A DNA stretch of 38,103 nucleotides from Flavobacteriales bacterium. Lineage in GTDB: Bacteria > Bacteroidota > Bacteroidia > Flavobacteriales_D > Sanyastnellaceae. The stretch covers positions 1 through 38,103 of the forward strand of contig JAKMCX010000130.1 of the NCBI GenBank assembly GCA_022428285.1. Reading direction: 5' to 3'. The notes beneath the pieces are model-generated. The model had not been told where the DNA came from and did not search any database. It saw only the letters and a list, made by a program, of their open reading frames with translations. Positions within the stretch are counted from its first letter, which is position 1; every line of letters begins with the position of its first letter. A program made the translations under genes and the position numbers. Positions 7,778 to 17,105 of the stretch are shown one piece after another.

Positions 7778-10700
7778 TTATGGGGTCTCGCTTTTGCGAA
7801 ACAAATCCCGCAGGTGGTCAAACCGCACCTGATACACGGCACCCAGGCCATACCTGTAGTTGTCGGCGCCTTCGAGCTCGCTTTCTGGCTTGCTGTAGCC
7901 CATGAGTTCCCAACGGCCATCGGCCGTCAATTGATAGCGCAGGTCTATGGCACCCGTGATTTCCGAAGGGTCGATTTGCAATCCATCGGGGGTGCGCGCT
8001 CCGAGGGTGCCCGAGATTTTCAGGCGGTCATTGAGCAGGTTCAGGCCGAGGTCCATTTCAAACGCATCCTGCACCGATGCCGTGGGATCGATCACAGCCC
8101 CGGTGGCCGAAGGCAGGTACCGAAGCCCAATGTCCACGTCCTCCGAGAGGCTGCTGAGCAATTCAGAAACGCCCGTAGACACCAAGTCGGTGGCTTGAGC
8201 AGCGGCTGTAGCCCGGCCCAAGGCATTGGTGTTGATTTGGTCAGAGGGGATGAACTGCCCGGCTGCGAGCAGCGCAAACGCCTGCCTTTGCGTTTCCTCC
8301 GGGGTGCCCAACGCCGGCATGACCTGGGCCAAAAGCTCAGGGTCGGCCTTGGCATAGGTTGGAAAGGAAATGGAGAAATCCAAGGTTGGACCTGCGAGTT
8401 CTCCTGCGATGCCCATGCCGACTTCGACGTCTGTCTTGCCCACAGAGGCGAGCAAGCCGGGCAGGAGTGGGGCCGGCGAGGCCTTCATAGAGGCGATGGC
8501 GAGCAGGTCGAGCTGGGCCTCGTAGGGGTTGCCGTCCCAGTCGATGCGTCCTCCAGGGGCCACAGCGATGGTTTTGGTGAACAGGTCCCGCAAACTGAAG
8601 CGGTACTGCCCCTCCAATATTTCAAGACCGCCTTCCATGGAGAGGGACTGGTCGCGGTTGCTCACCAAGGACAAGGCGCCTTGGGCCCGACCATCCACGC
8701 GTTCTCCGGCCTGTTGGTCCAGGACCAGCGACAAGGCTGCGTCTGGGGTGACTTCGATCTCGAGTTCCATCGAGAGGTCAAATGGTGGGGGAGGCGCCGT
8801 CTCGGCAAAATCCGATGAGGTGCCGCCTGTGAAATGAATGCCGCTTGGAATGCCAGGCCCTTCCATGGCATCGAGGGGCATGGTGAATTGGGTTCCCTTC
8901 GCGCTGCGGGCATCCACTTGGATGGCGATGCTCTCTGCGGTTCCAAATACGTTGGCGTCGCCCGTGGCGACCACTTTTCCATAGAACAGGCTGCTGCGGT
9001 CAGGCGCCAGGTCCATCACCTGGAAATCCACAGGCAAATCGAGTCCCAAATCGTAATTCCAATCCGTAAAGCCGGAGTGCAGCACAGAAATGTTGAGCAG
9101 CGAAGCCTGCCCGCTGGGGTCTGTGATGGTTCCCATGTCCATGCCGATGAACCCTTCGCTAAAGTCCAAGTCACCGCGCAGTCCATAGGTCATGCCCGTG
9201 GCCGCAATGGAGACCTCTGGGGCATGGATGGCCAGGGCGCCATCGGCAGAGGGAAGGCTGCCCATTTCTGGAAGTCCCAATGACAGCCCTCCGGAGGCGG
9301 TGCCTTTGAGGACCACACCCGCATCGACAAACAAGGGCTGAAGCAGCTCCAATGGCCAGTCTTTCAGTGCCACCTCTATGGCATCTGGAGCATCCATGGA
9401 AGCGGTCAGTACTTCGTTCTCGCCTTGGAATTGCTGGAACGCTATGTGGGGGTCGTCGCTCCAAGATCCGCTCATACAGAGGTCGCCAAAATCGAAGCCC
9501 TCGAGGTAGGCGTCCTCCCATTGTGCCGCGCCGGACAGCGACAAGGGGGCAAGTTCCACATCAAAAGCGGCGTGCAGCAGCCCTGTTCCACTGGGCAGCT
9601 CCATGCCCAATGGTGGTCCGAGCATGCCCAGCCAAGGGGCCACCGGCAAGCGGTCCAGTTGCACCGCGATTTCCGAAGACGTTGCCTCCTTGCTTTGGAT
9701 GGACAACAGGCCCTGGCGCCCGCTCAGCCTCAGGTCGTCCACCACCAGGGAAGTCCAATCGGCATCCTCCCACTGCATCCGAGGCACCGACTTAGGGGCG
9801 AGCTCCCAGGCGGCATCGGCAAAACGAAGGCCCAAGGTGGAAGGCGTGACCACGTGGACATTGCCGCCTTCGATGTGGTGCTCCAGGGCCACGTCGACCG
9901 GAATCGTACCGTCCCAAGAGGCGCGAAATTCAGAGCCCGAAGAGAGCCCGACTTCCGCAGAAAAATCCAAGTCTCGCGCCAGTCCCCAATCGGTGTGGCG
10001 CAGGCTGTCTGCATGGACTTGCCACGCCATGGGCGATTCGCCACCACTGCCTGACACTTGCAGGTTGTGAACTTTGAGGTCTTCCCAGTGGAGTGGGCGC
10101 AGATCCAACATGAAGCTGACCTCGCCATCGCGGTGTTGAACCTCCACATGGGAGCCGCTTCCGATGGACCATTGATCGTGGCTGTATCGCTCGAGCAAGT
10201 CGTCCCTCCACACCGTGAGGTTGGCGGTCCAATCTGGCGGCGTGCTGGTGCCGTTGGCCTGGCTTGAACCCCACCGCTGTGCGGTGGCCTTGGTGATGAT
10301 TTCGCCTGAAACCAAGGCGTCGATCAAAGGAAGCTTCCACGATTCCAAATCGTTTGGACCGTCGATGTGGCCTTCGATAAAGTCGCCTTCGAGGTCCACC
10401 TCAAAGTGGTGTTGGTCTCCGCGGCCCTGGACGTGAAACCGGTTCATGGACATCGGTGCGCCTTGGCGCTTCCTGCCATCAAATCCTGGCAGCGGGATAA
10501 AGCGCGCGCCATTCAAGTCCAGGTGTCCCCACCAGGAGCCAATGCCGCCTTTGTCGTTCAGCTTGAATTCTCCAGAAGAGCCCCATCCGCCATACAGGTC
10601 CAATCCTGCGGTGATGCTCAAAGGGGCGGTGCGGGCGGCCAAGTCCCAATGCACATCCATGCCGCGTTGGCCGTCTGGAATGGCCGAGAGCTCCAGTGTT

Positions 10701-12025
10701 CCCTCTGCGGATACCGCCCCGGCACCACCTCCGCGGCTGGCAGTCCAAGAGCCCCCAAGGGCGGCAGTGTTGCCGGATAAAGCGGGGTCAAAAGCGGCCA
10801 GCGGAACGAAGCGGCCTTGGGTGGACCAACCCCATTGGGTCGGCGTGCCCGTTTCGTTTTGAGCGACGTTCCAATCTCCAATGCTGGCGATGTCGCCCGA
10901 TGCGAGGTCCCATTCTAAAGAGGCAGTGCAGGGTGCCCCGCGCGCTGGCGTGTGGCGATAAGTCACAGCAGCCCTGCCCAATAGGCCTTTCCAGTCCAAT
11001 GCTGCACCGGCTCCCGCATTGAGCGGCATGGAGATGGGGCCTTGGAGCAGCAGTTCTCCATCCGAAGGAACCGCGTCAGGCAATGCCACGGGGTGGCGCG
11101 TATAGGACAGGTTGGCCAGGTCCAGGCGAACCCCCTGCGGGTCCATTCCCCCAAGCAATCGAACCGTTCCCCAGTCGGCCGTTCCCAACAGCTCTAGGGA
11201 AGCGTCCAATGGGGTCAATGTGGCGGTCCATTCTCCTGGACATGCACCGGTGGCGCCGCTGCCAAGAGAATAGGGGTCGAGCCAAAATCCAGGATCTGTC
11301 GAAAGGCGCACCTCGAGCGGATCATCTGCCCCGTCCCAAGAAATGAGAGCGGTGTCGCCCTGTCCCGAATCCAATGCCCGGCTGAGGAGTTTGATTTGAC
11401 CTGAAGTGCCCGTCCAATCGGGCCATGCTCCATCCCATGTCAGGTCTTGCGCCGCTGCTGATTCCACCAGGATTTCATGGGCCCAGGGCGATGGGGTCAA
11501 GGAATCGGGCAGGACCACGCGCACGTTGCTCAGGTCCAAGTCCGCTATCGAGAAGGAGGCTGGAGCGCTGCCCTCAGCAGTGTCCGGCGCAGACCATCCT
11601 TGTGTGAGCCAATGGCTGCCTTCAGCGCTCACATCCAGTCCGTTGGCTGAGACGGTCAACCAATGCAGTCCTGTGCGGTCCGCAGGGAGCAAAACGAGTT
11701 CAGAAAGGGAGGCCAAGGGAGTGCGGGTTCCGCTGGCTTCCGTGCGGTGAATGGACAATCCGTTCAAGGACATGCCCAGAGGTGACCAAGCCAGGTCTAC
11801 AGCATTCAATTCCACTTCCACGTTGCTGCTGTCGGTGCCTAAACTGGAAGCGGCCATCCCCAATGCCTGGTGCACGGCCCACCGCTGTCCCGTGGGGGTG
11901 AAGAGCACCAACATGAGCGAAAGCACCACCGACACGCAGGCCACAAGCAGCCAAAAAAGTCCCTTGCGCAGCGCCTTTCGCGGGCGCTGCTCTGAACTTT
12001 GGGGCGGTGGTGGTGGGACCTTCAT
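7778..12025 (-). CDS. tamB: TamB/DUF490-family translocation and assembly module protein
   Basis: About 1415 aa; N-terminal TM (GLFWLLVACVSVVLSLMLVLFTPTGQRWAVHQAL), repetitive beta-rich body, C-terminal DUF490 pattern (SISFPTYAKADPELLAQVMPALGTPEETQRQAFALLAAGQFIPSD...DVDIGLRYLP). Start trimmed to MKVPPPPPQ at 12025. Confidence 0.88.
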   Translation of the reverse strand: MKVPPPPPQSSEQRPRKALRKGLFWLLVACVSVVLSLMLVLFTPTGQRWAVHQALGMAASSLGTDSSNVEVELNAVDLAWSPLGMSLNGLSIHRTEASGTRTPLASLSELVLLPADRTGLHWLTVSANGLDVSAEGSHWLTQGWSAPDTAEGSAPASFSIADLDLSNVRVVLPDSLTPSPWAHEILVESAAAQDLTWDGAWPDWTGTSGQIKLLSRALDSGQGDTALISWDGADDPLEVRLSTDPGFWLDPYSLGSGATGACPGEWTATLTPLDASLELLGTADWGTVRLLGGMDPQGVRLDLANLSYTRHPVALPDAVPSDGELLLQGPISMPLNAGAGAALDWKGLLGRAAVTYRHTPARGAPCTASLEWDLASGDIASIGDWNVAQNETGTPTQWGWSTQGRFVPLAAFDPALSGNTAALGGSWTASRGGGAGAVSAEGTLELSAIPDGQRGMDVHWDLAARTAPLSITAGLDLYGGWGSSGEFKLNDKGGIGSWWGHLDLNGARFIPLPGFDGRKRQGAPMSMNRFHVQGRGDQHHFEVDLEGDFIEGHIDGPNDLESWKLPLIDALVSGEIITKATAQRWGSSQANGTSTPPDWTANLTVWRDDLLERYSHDQWSIGSGSHVEVQHRDGEVSFMLDLRPLHWEDLKVHNLQVSGSGGESPMAWQVHADSLRHTDWGLARDLDFSAEVGLSSGSEFRASWDGTIPVDVALEHHIEGGNVHVVTPSTLGLRFADAAWELAPKSVPRMQWEDADWTSLVVDDLRLSGRQGLLSIQSKEATSSEIAVQLDRLPVAPWLGMLGPPLGMELPSGTGLLHAAFDVELAPLSLSGAAQWEDAYLEGFDFGDLCMSGSWSDDPHIAFQQFQGENEVLTASMDAPDAIEVALKDWPLELLQPLFVDAGVVLKGTASGGLSLGLPEMGSLPSADGALAIHAPEVSIAATGMTYGLRGDLDFSEGFIGMDMGTITDPSGQASLLNISVLHSGFTDWNYDLGLDLPVDFQVMDLAPDRSSLFYGKVVATGDANVFGTAESIAIQVDARSAKGTQFTMPLDAMEGPGIPSGIHFTGGTSSDFAETAPPPPFDLSMELEIEVTPDAALSLVLDQQAGERVDGRAQGALSLVSNRDQSLSMEGGLEILEGQYRFSLRDLFTKTIAVAPGGRIDWDGNPYEAQLDLLAIASMKASPAPLLPGLLASVGKTDVEVGMGIAGELAGPTLDFSISFPTYAKADPELLAQVMPALGTPEETQRQAFALLAAGQFIPSDQINTNALGRATAAAQATDLVSTGVSELLSSLSEDVDIGLRYLPSATGAVIDPTASVQDAFEMDLGLNLLNDRLKISGTLGARTPDGLQIDPSEITGAIDLRYQLTADGRWELMGYSKPESELEGADNYRYGLGAVYQVRFDHLRDLFRKSETP

Positions 12026-12062
12026 TTCTCTATGCGAACTTCGCCCATACAGAAATGATGCC

Positions 12063-13130
12063 ATGATGTCTTCCGGGCAACAACAAAACGCAGAAAATGA
12101 CGGCTTGGTCTCCATGGCCAATCGGGTCATGTTGGGCATTGAAAGTTCGTGCGATGACACGAGCATTGCCGTGCTCAAAGGCAGGGAGTTGATGGGGCAA
12201 TTTGCTGCAGTTCAGCACATTCACTCCAAGTATGGCGGCGTGGTTCCGGAGTTCGCTTCCCGCGCTCACCAAGCGCACATCGTGCCGGTGCTCGAGGGGG
12301 CATTGAAGGAGGCAGGCTGCGTGCTCGGCGACATCGACGGCATCGCCTACACGAGGGGACCAGGTTTGCACGGCTCTCTTTTGGTCGGCAGTGCCTTTGC
12401 GCGAAGCTTGGCATGGTCCCTCGGAGTCCCCTTGTATCCCGTTCACCACATGAGGGCCCACGTGGTGGCCCATTGGATGGCCGATGCGACACTCAATCCC
12501 CGGCAGCCTATGATGGCGCTGACCGTATCCGGTGGCCATACGCAGTTGTTGGAGGTGCTTTCCCCAACCCAGATGCAGGTCATCGGCACCACCATGGATG
12601 ACGCCGCCGGCGAAGCTTTTGACAAGGTGGCAAAAATGCTGGGATTGCCCTATCCCGGAGGGCCAGAAGTGGACCGTTTGGCGGCATTGGGCAATCCAAA
12701 GGCCTTTGCTTTTACGGCACCCAAAATGACGGGGCACAACTTCAGCTTCAGCGGGGTGAAAACTTCGGTTTTGCGCTTCTTAGAAAAGACATTTTCGGAT
12801 GGATCAGAAGCATCAGAGGCCTTGATCCAGGATGTCTGTGCGTCTGTCCAACAGACCATTGTCTCCATCCTCGTTGGGAAGTTGGAAGCAGCTGCACTGG
12901 AAAGGGGCATGAAGGCCATTGCCATTCAAGGCGGGGTCAGTGCCAATTCTGGATTGCGCAAGGCCGTCGAGGAGCTGGGCCAGAAACACGGGTGGGACGT
13001 CCACATTCCACCTTTCCGCTATTGCACAGACAACGGGGCCATGATCGCTTTGTCAGGCCAATATGCCGCCGAGAAATCGGTGGAAGGACGTTTGGATGAG
13101 GCGCCTCTTGCGAGGTGGCCACTCACTTAA
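12063..13130 (+). CDS. tsaD: tRNA N6-adenosine threonylcarbamoyltransferase TsaD
   Basis: MLGIESSCDDTSIAVL...HIHSKYGGVVPEFASRAHQ...GPGLHGSLLVG...VHHMRAHVVAHW...SGGHTQLLEV...GGVSANSGLR. Start 12063 or 12114. Confidence 0.96.
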   Translation: MMSSGQQQNAENDGLVSMANRVMLGIESSCDDTSIAVLKGRELMGQFAAVQHIHSKYGGVVPEFASRAHQAHIVPVLEGALKEAGCVLGDIDGIAYTRGPGLHGSLLVGSAFARSLAWSLGVPLYPVHHMRAHVVAHWMADATLNPRQPMMALTVSGGHTQLLEVLSPTQMQVIGTTMDDAAGEAFDKVAKMLGLPYPGGPEVDRLAALGNPKAFAFTAPKMTGHNFSFSGVKTSVLRFLEKTFSDGSEASEALIQDVCASVQQTIVSILVGKLEAAALERGMKAIAIQGGVSANSGLRKAVEELGQKHGWDVHIPPFRYCTDNGAMIALSGQYAAEKSVEGRLDEAPLARWPLT

Positions 13131-13132
13131 AA

Positions 13133-13549
13133 TCAGGCGAGTACGGCCTCCTTGTTAAAGTGCTCAGCAAGCAGAGCCCAGTAGTTCCTGTTCCAAGATT
13201 CGGTCATCCACCCTGCGTCTACAGAGGGCACGCCGAGGTGGTTCAGAATCAAGGTGGTTTCGCCTTCGGCGTTTTTGCTCAACCTCAAGTCCACGGTCGT
13301 GAAATGCCCTGCTGGAAATTTCTTGTGGGTCCAAGCACACACAATGCGCTTGTTTTGGACGAGGTGAAGGAAGTAGCCGGTGTGGTTCTGGTTGCACAAT
13401 GAAAAGGAGCCCCCTTCATGAGGTTGAATGAAAGCCTCCTTCTCTGTAAATGCAACGTGAGCGTCCTGATCAAGCAAAGCCTCAAAGACTTTGGCAGGTG
13501 CAGCGGCCAATTCAATGACCTGATAGATGTTCTCCGTTTGGAGTTTCAT
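13133..13549 (-). CDS. SRPBCC/AHSA1-like domain protein
   Basis: MKLQTENIYQVIELAAAPAKVFEALLDQDAHVAFTEKEAFIQPHEGGSFSLCNQNHTGYFLHLVQNKRIVCAW...TTLILNHLGVPS; AHSA1-type pattern. Confidence 0.82.
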   Translation of the reverse strand: MKLQTENIYQVIELAAAPAKVFEALLDQDAHVAFTEKEAFIQPHEGGSFSLCNQNHTGYFLHLVQNKRIVCAWTHKKFPAGHFTTVDLRLSKNAEGETTLILNHLGVPSVDAGWMTESWNRNYWALLAEHFNKEAVLA

Positions 13550-13618
13550 GATGCAAAGGTGTTGCCATAAAAGTAGCAGGTGCATTCCTAAAATTGAACC
13601 CCAAGGGGAACAAGTAAT

Positions 13619-14650
13619 TCACCGTGACGATGTGCACGGCACAATCAAGCTGACTTCGGTCTTGTGCGGAGTGGTGACCATATGGAGGCCACTTTTTCCA
13701 GAACGGTCCAACAGGTTGAGGCGCTGTCGGATCAGGTCCGAAGCATGCCGCCGCCGGGGCGTGTCGTCATCGGGCCGAACAGGCTCTGGCTCCCTCATTT
13801 GCTCGACATTCGGCGTATTGGAGACATGGATGGTCACATGATCTCGGTCTGTTTTTTCGGCCCGGATGGCGAGGTGTCCAGGGCCGGTTTGTGAAGTCCC
13901 GCCCAGTCCATGCCACAGCGCATTTTCTACGAGAGGTTGCACGAGCAAGGCAGGAATGTGGCGCTCTTTAAGCCCTTGGGGCAGGGGGGCCAAGTCCCAT
14001 TGAATGGGACGTGCCAAGCGGCGCACTTCGAGTCCGATGTAGTCCTGCAGTGTGGTCCATTCATCCTCCATGGACCGCCAGCCTTCATGGCCAGCTTGGA
14101 TCTGGTGTTTGGCCAGCCGGTTGAAGGCCCGAAGGTGGTGCAATGCCCGCTCCCATTCGAGGGTCATCATGTCGTGCATGATGCCATTGAGCGCATTAAA
14201 CAAGAAGTGCGGATCCATGAGCCTGCGCAGCGACATCGCCTGAACGCGGTCCAATTCTCTGCTGCGGAGCGCAGCTTGATGGGCCAGCCGTTGTTCGACG
14301 GGCTTGCGCACCTTCCAGTGCTCCATTTCAATGGTCCTTTTGTGGGACTCATGAACGATGAAGCTGTGGACACTCCGGTCGAGCCAGGCCGCGCCCGCCA
14401 TGCCCAGCATCAGAGTAGGGCCGGCCAACCAGGGGGAGTGGGCTACAATGCCCGCTGCCATGCCCATTGGAAACAAGGCCGAGCAAGCGATGATGGCGGC
14501 TTGTTGCCAAGCGCTGGTCAGCCCCATGCGCCACCATTTGCGGCGCGCTGCCACATCCAGTCGTGACAGCACGACGCCTTCAAACGCCACCACGCCGATG
14601 GCCGTGCCAGCAGCGGTGCATTCGAAGAGGTTCAGAAGGTCAAGGGTCAA
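13619..14650 (-). CDS. LytS-type (His_kinase family) sensor histidine kinase
   Basis: H-box MDPHFLFNALNGIMHD and N-box LLVQPLVENALWHGLGG; N-terminal TM segments. Confidence 0.9.
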   Translation of the reverse strand: MTLDLLNLFECTAAGTAIGVVAFEGVVLSRLDVAARRKWWRMGLTSAWQQAAIIACSALFPMGMAAGIVAHSPWLAGPTLMLGMAGAAWLDRSVHSFIVHESHKRTIEMEHWKVRKPVEQRLAHQAALRSRELDRVQAMSLRRLMDPHFLFNALNGIMHDMMTLEWERALHHLRAFNRLAKHQIQAGHEGWRSMEDEWTTLQDYIGLEVRRLARPIQWDLAPLPQGLKERHIPALLVQPLVENALWHGLGGTSQTGPGHLAIRAEKTDRDHVTIHVSNTPNVEQMREPEPVRPDDDTPRRRHASDLIRQRLNLLDRSGKSGLHMVTTPHKTEVSLIVPCTSSR

Positions 14651-14704
14651 AACGCAGCTTTGTTGTCCACTGCATGGAACAAAAAAGAGGGCGATTACAG
14701 GCGG

Positions 14705-14735
14705 TCTAGACGCCGAAAGTTTGCAGGCGTCTGGA
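14705..14735. terminator. Candidate hairpin downstream of the helicase gene
   Basis: 10 bp inverted repeat TCTAGACGCC/GGCGTCTGGA (one G-T pair) with 11 nt loop, no adjacent T-tract; function uncertain. Confidence 0.3.
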
Positions 14736-14752
14736 ACGGATTTGTGCGCGGG

Positions 14753-16276
14753 TCAATCCTCGAAAGAGAGGCGGATCAGCTGCTTCATTTTCCGTTGGTA
14801 CTCGTCCATGAGCCATTGGCGGTAGTTGTCCGTCGTCTTGGAGATGCACTTGGTGTAATCCCGGATGCGCTGCTCGATGTCTCCTTCGAGGTGCTCAGAA
14901 AGCTCAATGGCGTGGAACTCATCCTCCGATACGGCCACCAAGATTTTGACGTGGTGGTCAAGGCTTGCGTCAATGGCCGCTTTTGGCCGCTTTCCTTTGC
15001 GCGTCGCCTCGATGTAAGCGTCCTTCATGTTGAAGGGAGGGTGCTCATCCAACCGGAACATGACCCGCAGGTTTTCCGGCATTTCATAGAAGAAGGTCTC
15101 CTCGATTTCATCGTCCGTATACAGGCCTTCGAGGTAGGCATTCGGCGAACGGAAGATGTCGGGCCAGTTGACGTGTGCATCCCACAAGCCAAAGCGGCGG
15201 GCGTTGTTGCCCAAGTCGATCACCGTGAAGTCCTTCTTGTTTTTGAACGTTCTGGAACCCCGGCCTATCATTTGGTGATAGAGGGTCAAGGACTTCGTGG
15301 CGCGGTTGAGAATGATGGTCTCTACAGAAGGCGCATCGAAACCAGTGGTCAAGATGCTGACCGAGGTCAAAATGGCGTCGGGCTTCTCGTGGAACCAAGC
15401 CAAGATTTCGTGCCTTTCCTTTTCGCTGTGGGTGTTGTCCAGGTGGCGGATTTCGTAGCCTTCTTCTTCAAAGAGCTGGGCGACCTGCAGGGAGGTGTGG
15501 ATGCCGTTGTTGAAGATCAGCGTCTTGGTCCCCTTGGCCTTCTCCTCATAGGCATAGAGCAACTTCTCCTGCATGAAGTAGTTGCCGTACAGACGTTCGG
15601 AGCTGGAAACCGTGTAGTCCCCGTTGATGCCGACTTTGAGCGACTTGAGGTTGACATCGTAGCTGTAGGTCTTGGCCCGCGCCAAAAACCCGTCATCGAC
15701 CAACTTCGAAATGGACTCTCCCACGATCAACTCTTGGTAGTTGTCCTTCAGAGGCAGCTTGATGTTGCTGGACAGGGGAGTGGCAGTAACGCCGAGCAAT
15801 ACCTGATTCTCGAAGTGCTTAAACAGCTTGCGGAAACTGTTGTAGTGGGCCTCGTCAATGACCACCAGCCCCATTTGATCAAACACAATGTGCTCGTCGT
15901 TCAATCGGTTGTTGAGGGTCTCGACCATCGCGACAAAGCACCAGTGCTGCTTGTCTTCCTCAAGGACTTTGACCTTGGAGTCGATGATTTTGTTGTCGAC
16001 CCCAATGTCGGTGAGCATTCGGCTCGTCTGGCCCAGCAGCTCGATCCTGTGGGTGAGGATCAATACTTTTTTGCCGGTTTCGATGATGAAGCGCTTGGCG
16101 AGCTCGCTGAAAATCACAGTTTTTCCACCGCCGGTGGGCAACTGATAGAGCAAGTTGTACCGGTCCGGAAACTGCCGCATCCGCCCCATGATCTCATCAA
16201 TGGCACGGGCCTGATAACCGTAAAGCTTCTTGCCTTCGGTCGATTCGAGTTTCTCTTTGAGCGTTTCCAACATCAT
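14753..16276 (-). CDS. DEAD/DEAH-box superfamily II helicase
   Basis: LLYQLPTGGGKTVIFSELAKR (Walker A), VVIDEAHYNSF, LLGVTATPL, MIGRGSRTFKNKKDF (motif VI). Confidence 0.92.
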   Translation of the reverse strand: MMLETLKEKLESTEGKKLYGYQARAIDEIMGRMRQFPDRYNLLYQLPTGGGKTVIFSELAKRFIIETGKKVLILTHRIELLGQTSRMLTDIGVDNKIIDSKVKVLEEDKQHWCFVAMVETLNNRLNDEHIVFDQMGLVVIDEAHYNSFRKLFKHFENQVLLGVTATPLSSNIKLPLKDNYQELIVGESISKLVDDGFLARAKTYSYDVNLKSLKVGINGDYTVSSSERLYGNYFMQEKLLYAYEEKAKGTKTLIFNNGIHTSLQVAQLFEEEGYEIRHLDNTHSEKERHEILAWFHEKPDAILTSVSILTTGFDAPSVETIILNRATKSLTLYHQMIGRGSRTFKNKKDFTVIDLGNNARRFGLWDAHVNWPDIFRSPNAYLEGLYTDDEIEETFFYEMPENLRVMFRLDEHPPFNMKDAYIEATRKGKRPKAAIDASLDHHVKILVAVSEDEFHAIELSEHLEGDIEQRIRDYTKCISKTTDNYRQWLMDEYQRKMKQLIRLSFED

Positions 16277-16286
16277 CAACGATGGG

Positions 16287-16317
16287 CAAAAGTACCGAGG
16301 GAATTCACGAACACCAA
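16287..16317 (-). promoter_or_regulatory. Bacteroidota-type promoter (TTG-N20-TACTTTTG) for the helicase gene
   Basis: Minus strand: TTG(16317-16315), 20 nt spacer, TACTTTTG(16294-16287), about 11-14 bp upstream of the start codon; exact TAnnTTTG match. Confidence 0.6.
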
Positions 16318-16338
16318 TCGCAGAGGGACTTGTATTTT

Positions 16339-16345
16339 AGGAGGT
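16339..16345 (+). promoter_or_regulatory. Consensus Shine-Dalgarno sequence AGGAGGT upstream of ung
   Basis: AGGAGGT with 7 nt spacing to ATG at 16353. Confidence 0.55.
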
Positions 16346-16352
16346 TTCACAC

Positions 16353-17057
16353 ATGCCCGCGTTTGAGGACGAAATATCTGCAGCTCTCAATGCTGCTTTG
16401 GACATTCCGGGTTGGGGAGATGCATTGCTAAAGGCCATGCCCTCAGCGTTTTCCACAGAGCTTGCCGGGGCTTATCGCCTCGGACAGTGCCATCCTGCAC
16501 CCCAACAATGGTTCAGGGCAATCCGCGAAGTGGGGCCGCCCAAAAATGTTCGGGTCGTGATTTTGGGCCAGGATCCCTACCACGGACAAGGCCAAGCGGA
16601 TGGCTTGGCGTTTTCTGTTCCAATGGGGCAACCCCTTCCGCCTTCGCTGCGGAACATTTACAAAGAGATCGCGGCCTCTTGTGGTGGCGTGCCATCGGGT
16701 TCTGGAGACTTGGTGTCATGGGCTTCCCAAGGGGTGCTGTTGCTCAACGACGTGCTGAGCGTGGCGCATGGCGACCCCCGGTCGCACCGCGGATTGGGGT
16801 GGCAAACCGTGACTTCAGCATTGCTGGCCGCATGTGCGGAGCGGCCTGCGGTCTTCTTGCTTTGGGGAAAGCACGCCCAGCAGCACGCCGAAGCAGTGCG
16901 GGCCTTGCCCCAAGAGCACCTGATTTTGGAAGCCCCGCACCCCAGCCCTTTGAGCGCGCACCGGGGATTTCTGGGGTGTGGCCACTTTGAACAAGTCAAC
17001 CGCTGGTTAAAGGCGCGCCATGAGCCGCCCATCCGCTGGTGGCCCGACACCCTGTGA
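16353..17057 (+). CDS. ung: Uracil-DNA glycosylase
   Basis: VVILGQDPYHGQGQADGLAFSV...WASQGVLLLNDVLSV...HPSPLSAHRGFLGCGHF, family 1 UDG motifs. Confidence 0.96.
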   Translation: MPAFEDEISAALNAALDIPGWGDALLKAMPSAFSTELAGAYRLGQCHPAPQQWFRAIREVGPPKNVRVVILGQDPYHGQGQADGLAFSVPMGQPLPPSLRNIYKEIAASCGGVPSGSGDLVSWASQGVLLLNDVLSVAHGDPRSHRGLGWQTVTSALLAACAERPAVFLLWGKHAQQHAEAVRALPQEHLILEAPHPSPLSAHRGFLGCGHFEQVNRWLKARHEPPIRWWPDTL

Positions 17058-17105
17058 CCATGTCTTTGGCGCCCCGGCACGGATACAGGGAATACATTTG
17101 CCTCC

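Noticed and set aside
7727-8818. 363-aa plus-strand ORF
   Set aside because: Antisense to the TamB C-terminus; no domain signal.
14660-16366. 568-aa plus-strand ORF spanning the helicase region
   Set aside because: Antisense shadow of the clearly recognisable DEAD/DEAH helicase on the minus strand; no recognisable domain, high-GC codon bias explains the open frame.
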